Origin: Pseudomonas chlororaphis subsp. chlororaphis
Lineage (GTDB): Bacteria > Pseudomonadota > Gammaproteobacteria > Pseudomonadales > Pseudomonadaceae
DNA length: 64,000 nucleotides
Reading direction: 5' to 3'
Assembly (NCBI RefSeq): GCF_003945765.1
Contig: NZ_CP027712.1
Coordinates: 1,488,001-1,552,000, forward strand
Part shown: piece by piece, positions 26,674-35,956 of the stretch
Position numbering within the stretch: position 1 is the first letter of the stretch
Layout: every line of letters begins with the position of its first letter
Made by a program: the position numbers and the translations under genes
Notes under the pieces: generated by a model
Told to the model about the DNA's origin: nothing
Databases searched by the model: none
What the model saw: the letters and a program-made list of their open reading frames with translations, nothing else

Positions 26674-27456
26674 TCAGTTCAGGCAATCGGCGTGTTGCTT
26701 GAGGTTCTGCCGAGCGTAGTAGTTGAAGGCGGCGGCGTGACGCTTGGGCTTGGAGATCCAGTCATGGGCCTCGCGGCCGAGCTCCGGCAGGATCGGTTTG
26801 ATGGTGCCGGCGGCCATGGCTAGCAATTGCAGTTTGGCGGCGCGCTCGATCAGTTGGGCGATCACGCAGGCTTCCTCGATGCTGGCGCCGGTGGACAGCT
26901 GGCCGTGGTGCGAGAGCAGGATGGCGCGCTTGTCGCCCAGGGCCGCGGAGATGATCTCGCCTTCTTCGTTACCCACCGGCACGCCCGGCCAGGCCTTGAG
27001 AAAGGCGCAGTCGTCATACAGCGGGCACAGGTCCATGTGGGAGATTTCCAGCGGCACTTCGATCATCGACAACGCGGCGACGTGGGTCGGGTGGGTGTGG
27101 ATGATGCAGTTCACATCGGGGCGGGCGCGGTATACCCAGCTGTGGAAACGGTTGGCCGGGTTGGGCATGCCGTGGCCTTCGAGCACCTCCAGGTCTTCGT
27201 TGACCAGCAGCAGGTTGCCCGCGGTGATCTCGTCGAAACCCAGGCCCAGTTGCTGGGTGTAGTAAGTGCCCGGCTGCGGGCCACGGGCGGTGATCTGCCC
27301 GGCCAGGCCGGAGTCATGCCCGTTCTCGAACAGGATGCGGCAGGTCAGGGCCAGCTTTTGCCGGTCGGTCCACGTATTATCCGCCAGGGTGTTTTGCATC
27401 TGGGTCAGGGCTTGCCTGACCAGTTGCTCTTTGGGTAGTGCTAATGTCTTGGCCAT
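26674..27456 (-). CDS. Class II aldolase/adducin-family protein
   Basis: 260 aa. The zinc site HTHPTH is present in the CIIHTHPTHVAAL stretch, with a further His pair in LLSHHGQL, so the metal centre is complete for a sugar-phosphate-type aldolase or epimerase. ATG at 27456 has AAGGACACC upstream; 26 more open codons upstream cover the operator region and are not likely coding. With the DapA-like gene it forms a two-gene unit whose pathway I cannot name. Confidence 0.85.
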   Translation of the reverse strand: MAKTLALPKEQLVRQALTQMQNTLADNTWTDRQKLALTCRILFENGHDSGLAGQITARGPQPGTYYTQQLGLGFDEITAGNLLLVNEDLEVLEGHGMPNPANRFHSWVYRARPDVNCIIHTHPTHVAALSMIEVPLEISHMDLCPLYDDCAFLKAWPGVPVGNEEGEIISAALGDKRAILLSHHGQLSTGASIEEACVIAQLIERAAKLQLLAMAAGTIKPILPELGREAHDWISKPKRHAAAFNYYARQNLKQHADCLN

Positions 27457-27534
27457 ATCGGTGTCCTTTGGTCGTTGCAATGGACGTCGGATTTGCCAGC
27501 CCCCGCTGCTCGCAAGGTCGTTGGGTGAAAGCAA

Positions 27535-27570
27535 ATGACACTAAAGAGGCTATATGACACTTTGTGTCAT
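27535..27570. promoter_or_regulatory. Operator for the XRE-cupin regulator
   Basis: ATGACAC-TTT-GTGTCAT (27554-27570) is a perfect 7-3-7 palindrome, and a further half-site ATGACAC lies 19 bp away (27535-27541). They sit in the divergent region between the aldolase and regulator genes and could control both promoters. Confidence 0.65.
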
Positions 27571-27615
27571 TGGCAAGGACAAATCGTCGCCTCCTTGATG
27601 GGTTAACCGTTCTAC

Positions 27616-28158
27616 ATGTCTATCCGTTTGAAATTATTGAGAAAAAAACTTGGCGTGACGCTGGAGGCCCTGGCCGAGAAATCCGGCATGACCAAGAGCT
27701 ACCTGTCGAAAGTCGAGCGCGGCCTGAACACGCCCTCGATCGCCGCGGCGTTGAAACTGGCCAAGGCGTTGAACGTGAACGTCGAGGAGCTGTTCGCCGA
27801 AGACAAGGTCAGCCTGGACAGCTACAGCCTGGTGCGCAGCGACGAACGCCAGTCGCTGGCGGCCAACGACCAGGCGCCGGGTTATGCGGTGCTGGCGCAT
27901 CAGGTCAGCGAGCGCAGCCTGCTGCCGTTCATCATCTACCCGCCCAGGGAGTTCACCGACAAGAGCTTCAAGGAACACCTGGGGGAGGAGTTTCTGTTTG
28001 TCCACGAAGGGCAGGTGGAAGTGGATTTCATGAACGAGCGGGTGATCCTCAACCGGGGCGACGCGCTGCACTTCAACGCGCAGAAACCCCACCGCCTGCG
28101 CTCGGTGGGCGAGGTGCAGGCGCAGTTGCTGGTGGTGGTGCACAGCGGCGAGGAATAA
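27616..28158 (+). CDS. XRE-family regulator with C-terminal cupin domain
   Basis: 180 aa: helix-turn-helix (residues 3-58, LKLLRKKLGVTLEALAEKSG then SYLSKVERGLNTPSI) plus a cupin beta-barrel (about 105-178, EEFLFVHEGQVEVDFMNERV). Cupin-XRE proteins sense small metabolites. Divergent from the aldolase/DapA-like pair, so it most likely controls that pathway via the palindrome between them. Confidence 0.9.
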   Translation: MSIRLKLLRKKLGVTLEALAEKSGMTKSYLSKVERGLNTPSIAAALKLAKALNVNVEELFAEDKVSLDSYSLVRSDERQSLAANDQAPGYAVLAHQVSERSLLPFIIYPPREFTDKSFKEHLGEEFLFVHEGQVEVDFMNERVILNRGDALHFNAQKPHRLRSVGEVQAQLLVVVHSGEE

Positions 28159-28167
28159 GGGACACGA

Positions 28168-28274
28168 TGTAGCCGCTGCCGAAGGCTGCGATAAGGCCGA
28201 AGGCCTTCAGCGATCTCAACACCGTGCGCGCCCTTCGGGGTCGATCGCAGCCTCGCGGGCTCGGCAGCGGCTAC
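28168..28274. repeat. REP doublet (family A) between convergent genes
   Basis: TGTAGCCGCTGCCGAAGG faces CTCGGCAGCGGCTACA, just after the regulator gene. Confidence 0.86.
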
Positions 28275-28310
28275 AGAGGTGGCGCTCCGCAGACGCCTGC
28301 CCGCGATCTT

Positions 28311-29330
28311 TCAGCGTTCGACCGGCACCGACAGCGCAGGATCGCCCAGGGCATGGCTCTTCGAATCGAAGAAGCGCAGCGTCACTTCCATCCCTGCGAA
28401 CAGCTTGGCGTAGCGCCGCTTCTGGTTCTGGATGAAGGCCTTGCTGCGCGGCTGGATCGAGATCGCCAGGGTCCGCACTTTGGACTGGCGGATGGCACTC
28501 ACCAGGTGGCTGTCCTGGGAGCCGAGGTCGTGGCCGAAGATGCACAGCGCGTCGCTGTGATTCAGCAACTGCTGGTAGCAGAACGACAGGTAGTCGCTGC
28601 CGCGAATGGTCTTGAACTTGTCCGCCACCGGGCCCTCGCTGACGAACAGCGGCACATCGTCGAGGGTCTTCAGGGTGTTGTTGATGGCGAAGTTGCCCAG
28701 CAGCGTGCCTTCGGTGGAACCCAGCTTGCGCGCGGTGCCGTCCTGGTTGCGCACCAGGTGCAGGCCGCCGTGCAGGTACAGCACGCGGGTCCGTTCACTG
28801 GCGGTCTGGCTGATGTCGAAGCTCGGGTCGGCGCCCCGGAACAGGTCGTCAATGCCCTGGGCATTGTGCTGGATCGCCCAGTAGTTGAGCAGGTCGTAGT
28901 TGCTGGTGAACACCGTGCGGTAGCGGCGCAGTTCCTGGTTGATCTGCGACAGCGTCGCCGGCTGTACCAGGCGCCATGGAATGTGCACCGCGTGCACGGT
29001 ATTGATCAGCGCTTCCTTGATTGCGTAGTAGCGATTGCGCGGCGCCGCGGAGCTGACGGCCAGGGCCTTGTTGACCCGGCTGGTGGTCTTCAGCGCGCCC
29101 AGCACCTGTTCGAAACTGCGGGTCTGCAGGGCTTCGAACACGCTCAGCTCGGAGGGGCTCAGGGGCTTTTCTTCGACGGTGCGGGCGTTCTCGAACAGCG
29201 AATCGTAGGCGAAGTCTTCCCACACCGCGCGGCTGGCGCCGTTGCCGATCAGCAGGCCGGTGATCGGCGTGCTGGCGCGCAAGGCGTTCCAGTCTTCAAG
29301 GTCGGCATCAAATTCCTGGAAATCCATCAT
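28311..29330 (-). CDS. DUF4917 protein with SIR2-like fold features
   Basis: 339 aa. It carries three signatures of SIR2-like NAD-binding proteins: a Gly-rich LLIGNGAS early (about residue 28), FTSNYDLLNYWA in the middle and LYLHGGLHL (about residue 205), plus a late FGHDLGSQDSHLV stretch. The family is DUF4917. In anti-phage proteins this fold acts as an NADase, but no partner domain or neighbouring defence gene is visible, so the role is open. ATG at 29330 (or 29327); the frame upstream reads through the divergent promoter. Confidence 0.78.
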   Translation of the reverse strand: MMDFQEFDADLEDWNALRASTPITGLLIGNGASRAVWEDFAYDSLFENARTVEEKPLSPSELSVFEALQTRSFEQVLGALKTTSRVNKALAVSSAAPRNRYYAIKEALINTVHAVHIPWRLVQPATLSQINQELRRYRTVFTSNYDLLNYWAIQHNAQGIDDLFRGADPSFDISQTASERTRVLYLHGGLHLVRNQDGTARKLGSTEGTLLGNFAINNTLKTLDDVPLFVSEGPVADKFKTIRGSDYLSFCYQQLLNHSDALCIFGHDLGSQDSHLVSAIRQSKVRTLAISIQPRSKAFIQNQKRRYAKLFAGMEVTLRFFDSKSHALGDPALSVPVER

Positions 29331-29487
29331 CGCGGTTCGTCGTCTCAAGGCAGAAGGTGTACAGGGCGCCGACTTTATCACGACCGACCCTTGAGCCAGA
29401 TCAACAACGCGCGTGACCGATGGGTCGATCCTGTGCGCATTTGCCGGATCGGCACGGCTGATCCAATCCCAGCCTGGAGGACGCGCC

Positions 29488-30636
29488 ATGAGCAGCACTT
29501 TTTTCATTCCCGCCGTGAACATCATGGGTATCGACTGCCTCGACGAGGCCATGGTCGCGATTCGCAACTACGGTTTTCGCAAGGCGCTGATTGTCACCGA
29601 CGCCGGCCTGGCCAAGGCCGGGGTGGCCGGGATGATTGCCGAGAAGCTGGCGATGCAGGACATCGATTCGGTGATCTTCGACGGCGCCAAGCCCAACCCG
29701 AGCATCGGCAACGTCGAGAAGGGCCTGGCGCAATTGCAGCAGAGCAACTGCGACTTCGTGGTCTCCCTCGGCGGCGGTTCGCCCCATGACTGCGCCAAGG
29801 GCATCGCCCTGTGCGCCACCAATGGCGGGCATATCAGCGACTACGAGGGTGTCGACCGCTCGGCCAAGCCGCAACTGCCGCTGATCGCGATCAACACCAC
29901 CGCCGGCACCGCCAGTGAAATGACCCGTTTCTGCATCATCACCGACGAGCAGCGCCACGTGAAAATGGCCATCGTCGATCGTAACGTCACGCCACTGCTG
30001 TCGGTCAACGACCCGGCGCTGATGGTCGCCATGCCCAAGGGCCTGACCGCCGCCACCGGCATGGACGCGCTGACCCACGCAATCGAAGCCTATGTGTCCA
30101 CCGCGGCCAACCCGATCACCGATGCCTGCGCGCTGAAAGCCATGACCATGATCAGCCAGAACCTGCGCCAGGCGGTGCACGACGGCAGCGACCTGGTCGC
30201 CCGGGAAAGCATGGCCTACGCCCAGTTCCTCGCCGGCATGGCTTTCAACAATGCGTCGCTGGGTTTCGTGCATGCCATGGCGCACCAGCTAGGCGGTTTC
30301 TACGATTTGCCCCACGGTGTGTGCAACGCCGTGCTGCTGCCCCATGTGCAGAGTTTCAATGCCATGGTCTGCGCCGGACGCCTGACCGACGTGGCCCACG
30401 CCATGGGCGCGGACATTCGTGGCTTCAGCCCGGAGGAGGGCGCGCAGGCGGCCATCAGTGCCATTCGCAGCCTGGCCCGGGATGTCGAGATCCCCAGCGG
30501 CTTGCGTGACCTGGGCGCCAAGCTGACGGACATTCCGGTCCTGGCCGCCAACGCCCTGAAAGATGCCTGCGGCCTGACCAACCCACGCCCCGCCGACCAG
30601 CGCCAGATCGAAGAGATCTTCCGCAGCGCGTTCTGA
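29488..30636 (+). CDS. yiaY: Iron-containing (group III) alcohol dehydrogenase
   Basis: 382 aa, the length of YiaY/FucO. NAD-binding [11 protein letters not shown] and iron ligands in [12 protein letters not shown] (Asp, His) and [13 protein letters not shown] (His, His) are intact. It oxidises or reduces short alcohols/aldehydes with NAD. ATG at 29488 has CCTGGAGGA upstream. Single-gene unit divergent from the DUF4917 gene. Confidence 0.9.
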   Translation: MSSTFFIPAVNIMGIDCLDEAMVAIRNYGFRKALIVTDAGLAKAGVAGMIAEKLAMQDIDSVIFDGAKPNPSIGNVEKGLAQLQQSNCDFVVSLGGGSPHDCAKGIALCATNGGHISDYEGVDRSAKPQLPLIAINTTAGTASEMTRFCIITDEQRHVKMAIVDRNVTPLLSVNDPALMVAMPKGLTAATGMDALTHAIEAYVSTAANPITDACALKAMTMISQNLRQAVHDGSDLVARESMAYAQFLAGMAFNNASLGFVHAMAHQLGGFYDLPHGVCNAVLLPHVQSFNAMVCAGRLTDVAHAMGADIRGFSPEEGAQAAISAIRSLARDVEIPSGLRDLGAKLTDIPVLAANALKDACGLTNPRPADQRQIEEIFRSAF

Positions 30637-30744
30637 TACCTACAGATGCTCTACCGCGCGCTCGGGCCCTTGCTGTCCTGGGCGCGCCGCCGCTGGCCCC
30701 AATGCACGAGCTATTGGCGATCGTTTTTCCTACCGGCAGGCGGC

Positions 30745-31005
30745 AAGCGCGGGTATGGAAAATCCGCAGCATCTGCAGGCGTCCCTGACGTACGCGGTAG
30801 GGGATCGGGTAAGGACGATTGGGGACCAGGCGAAGTCGCCTGCCTCTGCTTCAGTCAGGGCTTTCTGGATCTCGTCGATTTGCCAGGCTTCGCGGGCCAG
30901 ATATTCTCTCAGAGCATCCACAGCGAGGAATGACTTGCTGCGGCCTGTCGCCTTGGCCAAGTGAGCCGGGGAATTGGCAACATCATCGGGCAGGCGCAAG
31001 GACAT
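30745..31005 (-). pseudogene. Collapsed toxin-antitoxin locus: antitoxin start joined to toxin end
   Basis: The first about 54 codons (from ATG 31005) encode a CopG/RelB-like antitoxin beginning [20 protein letters not shown] and running to EAEAGDFA. The frame then breaks; in another frame (about 30842-30745) the DNA reads LVPNRPYPIPYRVRQGRL then QMLRIFHTR, the standard C-terminal core of RelE/ParE toxins. So a deletion removed the antitoxin's end and the toxin's first half. The present frame continues to a meaningless 105-aa product. A 10-bp inverted repeat upstream is probably the old operator. Confidence 0.75.
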
Positions 31006-31022
31006 GACGGACAGGGTGATCT

Positions 31023-31057
31023 CGATGTAGTGGTTTGTGATGCAGCACACTACATCG
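31023..31057. promoter_or_regulatory. 10-bp inverted repeat upstream of the antitoxin remnant
   Basis: CGATGTAGTG (31023-31032) and CACTACATCG (31048-31057) are perfect inverse arms with a 15-nt spacer, directly before the antitoxin start. This is the expected place for a toxin-antitoxin autoregulatory operator. Confidence 0.6.
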
Positions 31058-31149
31058 CCACCCGAGGCTTGCCGCCAGAGCCATTCGTCCAGTGCGAGCG
31101 CTGCTTTGATTCAAGACGATTCAGGACCTTCCTCTTACAAGGACTTTGC

Positions 31150-31566
31150 ATGCTGACCGGCCTCAACCACCTGACCCTCGCCGTGACCGACCTGAACCGC
31201 AGCCTGGGGTTCTACCACGACCTGCTGGGCCTGCGCCTGGACGCCAGCTGGGACAGCGGCGCCTATCTGTCGTTGCCGGGCCTGTGGTTGTGCCTGTCGC
31301 TGGACCCGTCGCGCCGCTTGGCCGAAGTGCCGGACTACACCCACTATGCCTTCGGCATCGAGGCCGGGCATTTCCTGGCGTTCGTCCAGCGCCTGCGGGC
31401 TGCTGGCGTGCGGGAGTGGCGCGACAACCGCAGCGAAGGCGCCTCGTTCTATTTCCTCGACCCCGACGGCCACCAGCTGGAAGCCCATGTCGGCGATCTG
31501 GCCTCGCGTTTGCGCGCCTGTCGGCAGCAGCCCTATGCCGGGATGACGATCTTTACCGACGAATGA
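31150..31566 (+). CDS. fosA: FosA-type fosfomycin thiol transferase
   Basis: 138 aa, FosA length. Vicinal-oxygen-chelate fold with metal ligands His7 (GLNHLTLAV), His in YTHYAFGI and Glu in HQLEAHVGD, and the [17 protein letters not shown] signature. It would add glutathione to fosfomycin in the cytosol. ATG 31150 lies after ACAAGGAC. Chromosomal FosA is common in pseudomonads. Confidence 0.9.
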   Translation: MLTGLNHLTLAVTDLNRSLGFYHDLLGLRLDASWDSGAYLSLPGLWLCLSLDPSRRLAEVPDYTHYAFGIEAGHFLAFVQRLRAAGVREWRDNRSEGASFYFLDPDGHQLEAHVGDLASRLRACRQQPYAGMTIFTDE

Positions 31567-31693
31567 CCGCTCGCCGCCGCTTCAAGACGGCTGGCTGTCG
31601 TTATGGCGACCATTGTGGGGTGGTGCGGGGGCGCGCAAGCCGGCAGAATCCTGCGATCAAAACCGCGCCACCTTCGGCGCTTCGGAGTGTGGC

Positions 31694-32332
31694 ATGACTT
31701 CTTCGCTGTTACTGGCCGTTCTCGCCTCGGGCTTTATCTACGGTATTACTCCCGGGCCGGGCGTGCTGGCGGTCTTCGGTATCGGCGCGGCGCGCGGGCG
31801 GCGGGCCGGGGCCGGCTTTCTCTGCGGGCATCTGCTGGGCGACGTGATCTGGTGCAGCACCGCGTTGATCGCCATCGTCGGCGCGAAGGAGATCGGCAGC
31901 AGTGCCTTCGATGTGCTCGGCGTGCTCAGCGGCCTTTATCTGTTCTGGCTCGGCCTGCGGGCGATCCGCAGCCAGCGCAGCAACGGGCAGGAACCCCAGG
32001 GCCCGGCGCGCCAGCCGTTCTGGCACGGCATCCTGTTCGGCCTGACCAACCCCAAGGCGTATCCGGTGGCCGTGGCGACTTTCACCGCGCTGCTGTCCAG
32101 TCGTGCCGAGCTGCTCAACTGGTCGATGCTGCCCTGGCTGATCTTCCTCAGTTTCCTCGGCGGCATCGGCGCATACGCTATTCTGATTGGCATCGTCGGT
32201 GCGCGGCGGGTGCGGACCCTGTATCAGCGTCACGAACTGGCGATCACCCGGCTTTGCGGCGTGATGTTCATCGGGTTTGCCATCAACGCCTTGCTGCATG
32301 CCGTTCCGGGATTGCTGGCGAACAAGGCATAA
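31694..32332 (+). CDS. LysE/RhtB-family exporter
   Basis: 212 aa with about six membrane segments and the family motif GITPGPGVLAVFGIGAARG near the start plus FGLTNPKAYPVAVATF. LysE/RhtB proteins export amino acids or homoserine lactones; substrate unknown. ATG at 31694 chosen over open codons upstream because the protein then starts at the first membrane segment. Confidence 0.88.
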   Translation: MTSSLLLAVLASGFIYGITPGPGVLAVFGIGAARGRRAGAGFLCGHLLGDVIWCSTALIAIVGAKEIGSSAFDVLGVLSGLYLFWLGLRAIRSQRSNGQEPQGPARQPFWHGILFGLTNPKAYPVAVATFTALLSSRAELLNWSMLPWLIFLSFLGGIGAYAILIGIVGARRVRTLYQRHELAITRLCGVMFIGFAINALLHAVPGLLANKA

Positions 32333-32442
32333 AGGCTGTCCGCAAGGTTGCGACAGCCACGGACCAGCAGCGGCCCTGCGCCGCTGCCAGAACCAGGGAT
32401 TGATACTCGGCGCTTTATCTTCACAGGCAGTGTCGTTCCCTG

Positions 32443-33789
32443 ATGGCAACCAACAACTCCGCGCCCCTGGCCAGTTTCATCGACCTTCTGCTGGACGCCG
32501 TCTGTGCGGTGGATGTGGAAGGCCGTTTCGTCTTTGTCAGTGCCGCCTGCGAGCGGATTTTCGGTTATACGCCGGACGAACTGGTCGGCCGGCGCATGAT
32601 CGAGCTGGTGCACCCCGCGGACCGCCTGCGCACGCTGCAGGCCGCCGAGCGGATCATGGCTGGCGAACCCATGCCCAACTTCGAGAACCGTTACCTGCGC
32701 AAGGACGGGCAGGTCGCGCATATCCTCTGGTCGGCGCGCTGGTCCGAGGTCGACCAGTTGCGCATCGCCGTGGCCCGCGACATCACCGAGCGCAAGCAGG
32801 CCGAGTCGCGGCAGGCGGCGCTGTATGCGATTTCCGAAGCGGCCCATGCCACCGAGGACCTGCTGGCGTTGTTCCGGCGTGTGCACCGGATCATCGGTGA
32901 ATGGCTGCCGGCGCTGAATTTCTCCGTCGCGCTGTACGACGAGCAATGTCAGGCGCTGAGCTTTCCCTATCACGTCGACGACCGCGAGCGTTGCCCGGAG
33001 CAGCCGGGCACGCTGACCGGCAGCCTGTGCGCCGAGGTGATCCGCAGTGGCCAGCCGTTGCTGCTGACTCCCGGCAATTATGGGCCGCTGTCACCGCTGT
33101 CGGATGCCGCCGACCCGTACTCACCCTGCTGGCTCGGTGTGCCACTCAATTCGCAGAAAGGCACCATCGGTGCGCTGATCGTCAAGAGCGCGCCGGGCGA
33201 CGAGCGATACACCGAGCAGGACAAGGAACTGCTGCAATACGTCTGCGCCCAGCTTGCCACCGCCATCGAGCGCAAGCAGCTGCATGCGCGCCTGCAGTAC
33301 ATGGCCCAGTACGACCAGCTGACCCAGTTGCCCAACCGCGAATTGCTCCGCGAGCGCCTGCGCAGTGCCCTGGCCCGTGCCCGTCGCGAGTCCGGGCGCA
33401 TGGCCTTGCTCTACGTCGACCTGGACCGGTTCAAGCAGGTCAACGACACACTTGGCCACGCCGTCGGCGACATGCTGTTGCAGGCGGTGGCCAACCGGCT
33501 CAAGGCCTGCGTGCGCGAGAGCGACACCGTGGCGCGGATCGGTGGCGATGAGTTCGTGGTGCTGCTCGGCTGTATCCAGCATGCGGAAGATGCCGGCATC
33601 GTCGCCGGAAAGATTCGCCGAGCGCTCGACGAGCCGCTGCGCCTGGATGGCCATCAACTGAGCATTCTGCCGAGCATCGGTATCGGCCTGTTCCCCGAAC
33701 ACGGCCATGACGAAAAGCAGCTGTTCAAGCACGCCGACGAGGCGATGTACGCGGCCAAGCGCGCCCAGCGGAGCCCGTCCCGGGCCTGA
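32443..33789 (+). CDS. Diguanylate cyclase with PAS and GAF sensor domains
   Basis: 448 aa: PAS (about 10-120, FIDLLLDAVCAVDVEGRFVF), GAF (about 130-275) and GGDEF (about 285-445). The active site is GGDEF at residues 367-371, with the inhibitory I-site RESD five residues upstream. So it should make cyclic di-GMP with product inhibition, controlled by signals sensed in the N-terminal domains. No membrane segment, so cytosolic. No EAL domain. Confidence 0.92.
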   Translation: MATNNSAPLASFIDLLLDAVCAVDVEGRFVFVSAACERIFGYTPDELVGRRMIELVHPADRLRTLQAAERIMAGEPMPNFENRYLRKDGQVAHILWSARWSEVDQLRIAVARDITERKQAESRQAALYAISEAAHATEDLLALFRRVHRIIGEWLPALNFSVALYDEQCQALSFPYHVDDRERCPEQPGTLTGSLCAEVIRSGQPLLLTPGNYGPLSPLSDAADPYSPCWLGVPLNSQKGTIGALIVKSAPGDERYTEQDKELLQYVCAQLATAIERKQLHARLQYMAQYDQLTQLPNRELLRERLRSALARARRESGRMALLYVDLDRFKQVNDTLGHAVGDMLLQAVANRLKACVRESDTVARIGGDEFVVLLGCIQHAEDAGIVAGKIRRALDEPLRLDGHQLSILPSIGIGLFPEHGHDEKQLFKHADEAMYAAKRAQRSPSRA

Positions 33790-33927
33790 AAGAAACGGCC
33801 GATCAGGGCGTTTTTTTGCCAACCGTTCGTCGTGGCCGATGCAACTTTTTCAAACCTTCGGTGGCCTGAAAACTCTCATTCTGTGCAGGCGCCGTGCGCC
33901 GTCAACTGATCAAAGGAGGCCGATACC

Positions 33928-34452
33928 ATGAGCTTCATGGCCACCCATCTGTCCCGCACCTGCCTCGCGCTGCTGCTCGGCCTGAGCGCCAGCGCGGCAT
34001 TCGCCCAGTCCCCCGCGGAGTTTATCGATGAGGCTTCGGCCAAGGGCATGGCAGACATCGAGGCCAGTCGCCTGGCCCACCAGAAGACATCTTCCAAGGC
34101 GGTCAAGGACTACACCATCGTGGTCATCAACGACCGCACCACCGCCAACCAGCACCTGGCGAAAATCGCCAGGAAACTCGACCTGCCCGTAGCGCCCCGG
34201 GAAGAAGTGATCAGCAAGGCCAAGGCGCTGATCCCCGAAGTGCCGGAAGGCGAAGCCTTCGATGCCGCCTATGCCGAGAGCCAGGTCAAGGCCACCGAAG
34301 AAGCCATCGAACAGATCCAGCAACAGGCCCAAATCACCGAGGTCCCCGAACTCAAGGCCTTCGCCGAAGAGACCCTGCCGAAACTGCGCAATCACCTGCA
34401 AATGGCCAAGGCCCTCAAGGCTGGCCGGCCCCTGGATCAGTTGGATGGTTGA
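33928..34452 (+). CDS. DUF4142-domain exported protein
   Basis: 174 aa: signal peptide (cleavage after SAAFA, near residue 26), then a four-helix DUF4142 domain (EFIDEASAKGMADIEASRLA onward) related to ferritin-like periplasmic proteins of unknown role. AAAGGAGG before the ATG. Its last 45 codons are present a second time at 35957-36094, on the other side of the MFS gene. Confidence 0.88.
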   Translation: MSFMATHLSRTCLALLLGLSASAAFAQSPAEFIDEASAKGMADIEASRLAHQKTSSKAVKDYTIVVINDRTTANQHLAKIARKLDLPVAPREEVISKAKALIPEVPEGEAFDAAYAESQVKATEEAIEQIQQQAQITEVPELKAFAEETLPKLRNHLQMAKALKAGRPLDQLDG

Positions 34453-34453
34453 G
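34316..34453 (+). repeat. Direct repeat, left copy (3' end of DUF4142 gene)
   Basis: 138 bp matching 35957-36094 with four mismatches by eye. The two copies bracket the MFS transporter gene and an AT-rich segment. Confidence 0.9.
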
Positions 34454-34468
34454 CGGCGGTGTTCCGCC

Positions 34469-35710
34469 TCAGGTATTGACCAGCCAGCGAGCCTGGCGAC
34501 TGCCGCGCCAGTTGAAGCTGCTCAGTGCCAGCAAGAGTAAGAGTATCGAGTAGATGGCGTAGGTCCCGAGCCTGTCGTAGGCCCAGCCCGCCAACAGGAT
34601 GCCCACGAGCCCGGCAAAGCGGCTGATGAAGTCTATCGAGCCATACCAGCTACCAATGATTTCCTTGGGCACGGTGAGCTGGATGGCACTGGCCGTGGTA
34701 CGGAAATACAGCGTGGTACCGAACTGGAATACGAACATGCCGGTGCCCGCGAGCCAGATATCGCCGCGCAGGCATAACGTGATGCAGACCCCCGAGATCA
34801 TGATCAGGTGCGACAGCAATATCGTGCTCGGCACCCGGGAGGCCTGGCCACTGGCGCGCAAGGCGAGTCCGCCGGCTATGGCACCTGCCGCTCCAACGGA
34901 GAACAGGTAGCCGGTCTGCACTTCGGAAAACCCATGAAAGCCCCGAAGCAGGGGGACCCACAGGAGCGCCAGCACGCTGACCACCAGCAGGCAGGTGGCA
35001 TAAGAGGCGAGGAAATACCGCCACCGTGGAGCGCGCAATAGATCGATGGTGGCTCTCGAAGCGCCGGTGACACTTTCCTGGAAACGTTGGACAAACGAGG
35101 TGCTGGCAATATCGAGGGGCGTGGTTTGCCTATTCAAGGTACTCAGGCTGATCGTCAAGGCGAGCGCGGCCAGCATGAAGGCAATGGAGGCCAGCAGTGA
35201 GATCGACAAGCCGACGTTGAAAATGACCAGGGCCCCGATGACCGGCCCCAGGGTCCTGGCGACGCCATTGAAGGTGGCGAGCAGGCCGTTGATTCTGGGG
35301 ATGTCGCCAGCAGTGAAAAGGAACGGGATCAAGGCAAACAGGATCAGCCGTGAATACTGATGGATCAGGTCGACAAAGAAGGCAAAAAACCACACCCATT
35401 CCACGGAGCGGTCGTAGACCCGAAGGACAAGAACGGCCAGGGCAAACACCGCGATGTTTACCAGTTGCGTGGCAATGAACAGTTTCCATTTGTTGAAACG
35501 ATCGATAAAACCCGCGCCTAGCAAGGTCACCAGTATTTCAGCGCTATAGCCGATGGCGTAGGTGGTGGTAACGGCCAGCGTCGTTCCGCTGATGGAGTAG
35601 GCAAGGTTGGCGAATACCAGGTCGTAGATGGCTTCGGAAAGTATGAGTAATACCCCCAAGGCCACAAAGGACCAGACTGACCGCGCCGTTGAATTGAAAG
35701 AGGTGTGCAC
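34469..35710 (-). CDS. MFS efflux-type transporter within the bracketed insertion
   Basis: 413 aa with about twelve membrane segments, no domain motif beyond MFS. The start is GTG (35708-35710) after a weak ribosome site. Lower GC than its neighbours and alternative start suggest horizontal origin. Its C-terminus ends 16 bp from the left direct repeat. The family resembles macrolide/siderophore-type exporters (MFS_1/MFS_3) but the substrate is unknown. Confidence 0.83.
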   Translation of the reverse strand: MHTSFNSTARSVWSFVALGVLLILSEAIYDLVFANLAYSISGTTLAVTTTYAIGYSAEILVTLLGAGFIDRFNKWKLFIATQLVNIAVFALAVLVLRVYDRSVEWVWFFAFFVDLIHQYSRLILFALIPFLFTAGDIPRINGLLATFNGVARTLGPVIGALVIFNVGLSISLLASIAFMLAALALTISLSTLNRQTTPLDIASTSFVQRFQESVTGASRATIDLLRAPRWRYFLASYATCLLVVSVLALLWVPLLRGFHGFSEVQTGYLFSVGAAGAIAGGLALRASGQASRVPSTILLSHLIMISGVCITLCLRGDIWLAGTGMFVFQFGTTLYFRTTASAIQLTVPKEIIGSWYGSIDFISRFAGLVGILLAGWAYDRLGTYAIYSILLLLLALSSFNWRGSRQARWLVNT

Positions 35711-35747
35711 AGAAATTTAATCCGTTAAATTTTTTATATGCCCGGTA

Positions 35748-35891
35748 TCACGCAGCCTGGGCTTTGATATTGGCAGGCAAGAACGATTGGAGTTCTTCTA
35801 TGCTGTTGAACGCCTGTTTGGCCGTAAGGCTATCCAGCGCAACAATTTCCATGGCTTGTATCTTGCCCAGGAGTGTACGCAGTGCTCCAGG
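35748..35891 (-). pseudogene. Truncated C-terminal coding remnant upstream of the MFS gene
   Basis: 47 codons open after an in-frame TAA, ending in TGA at 35748: the tail reads VALDSLTAKQAFNSIEEL then QSFLPANIKAQAA. It has the regular helical look of a real C-terminus but no domain was recognised. It lies on the same strand as, and 37 bp before, the MFS gene, so it is probably the stump of its former operon partner. Confidence 0.5.
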
Positions 35892-35956
35892 TTATAGATC
35901 TGAATGTTTCAGATTTAGCATATGTTCTTTTGTTAAGTGCTTAGATCGAACCAAAG

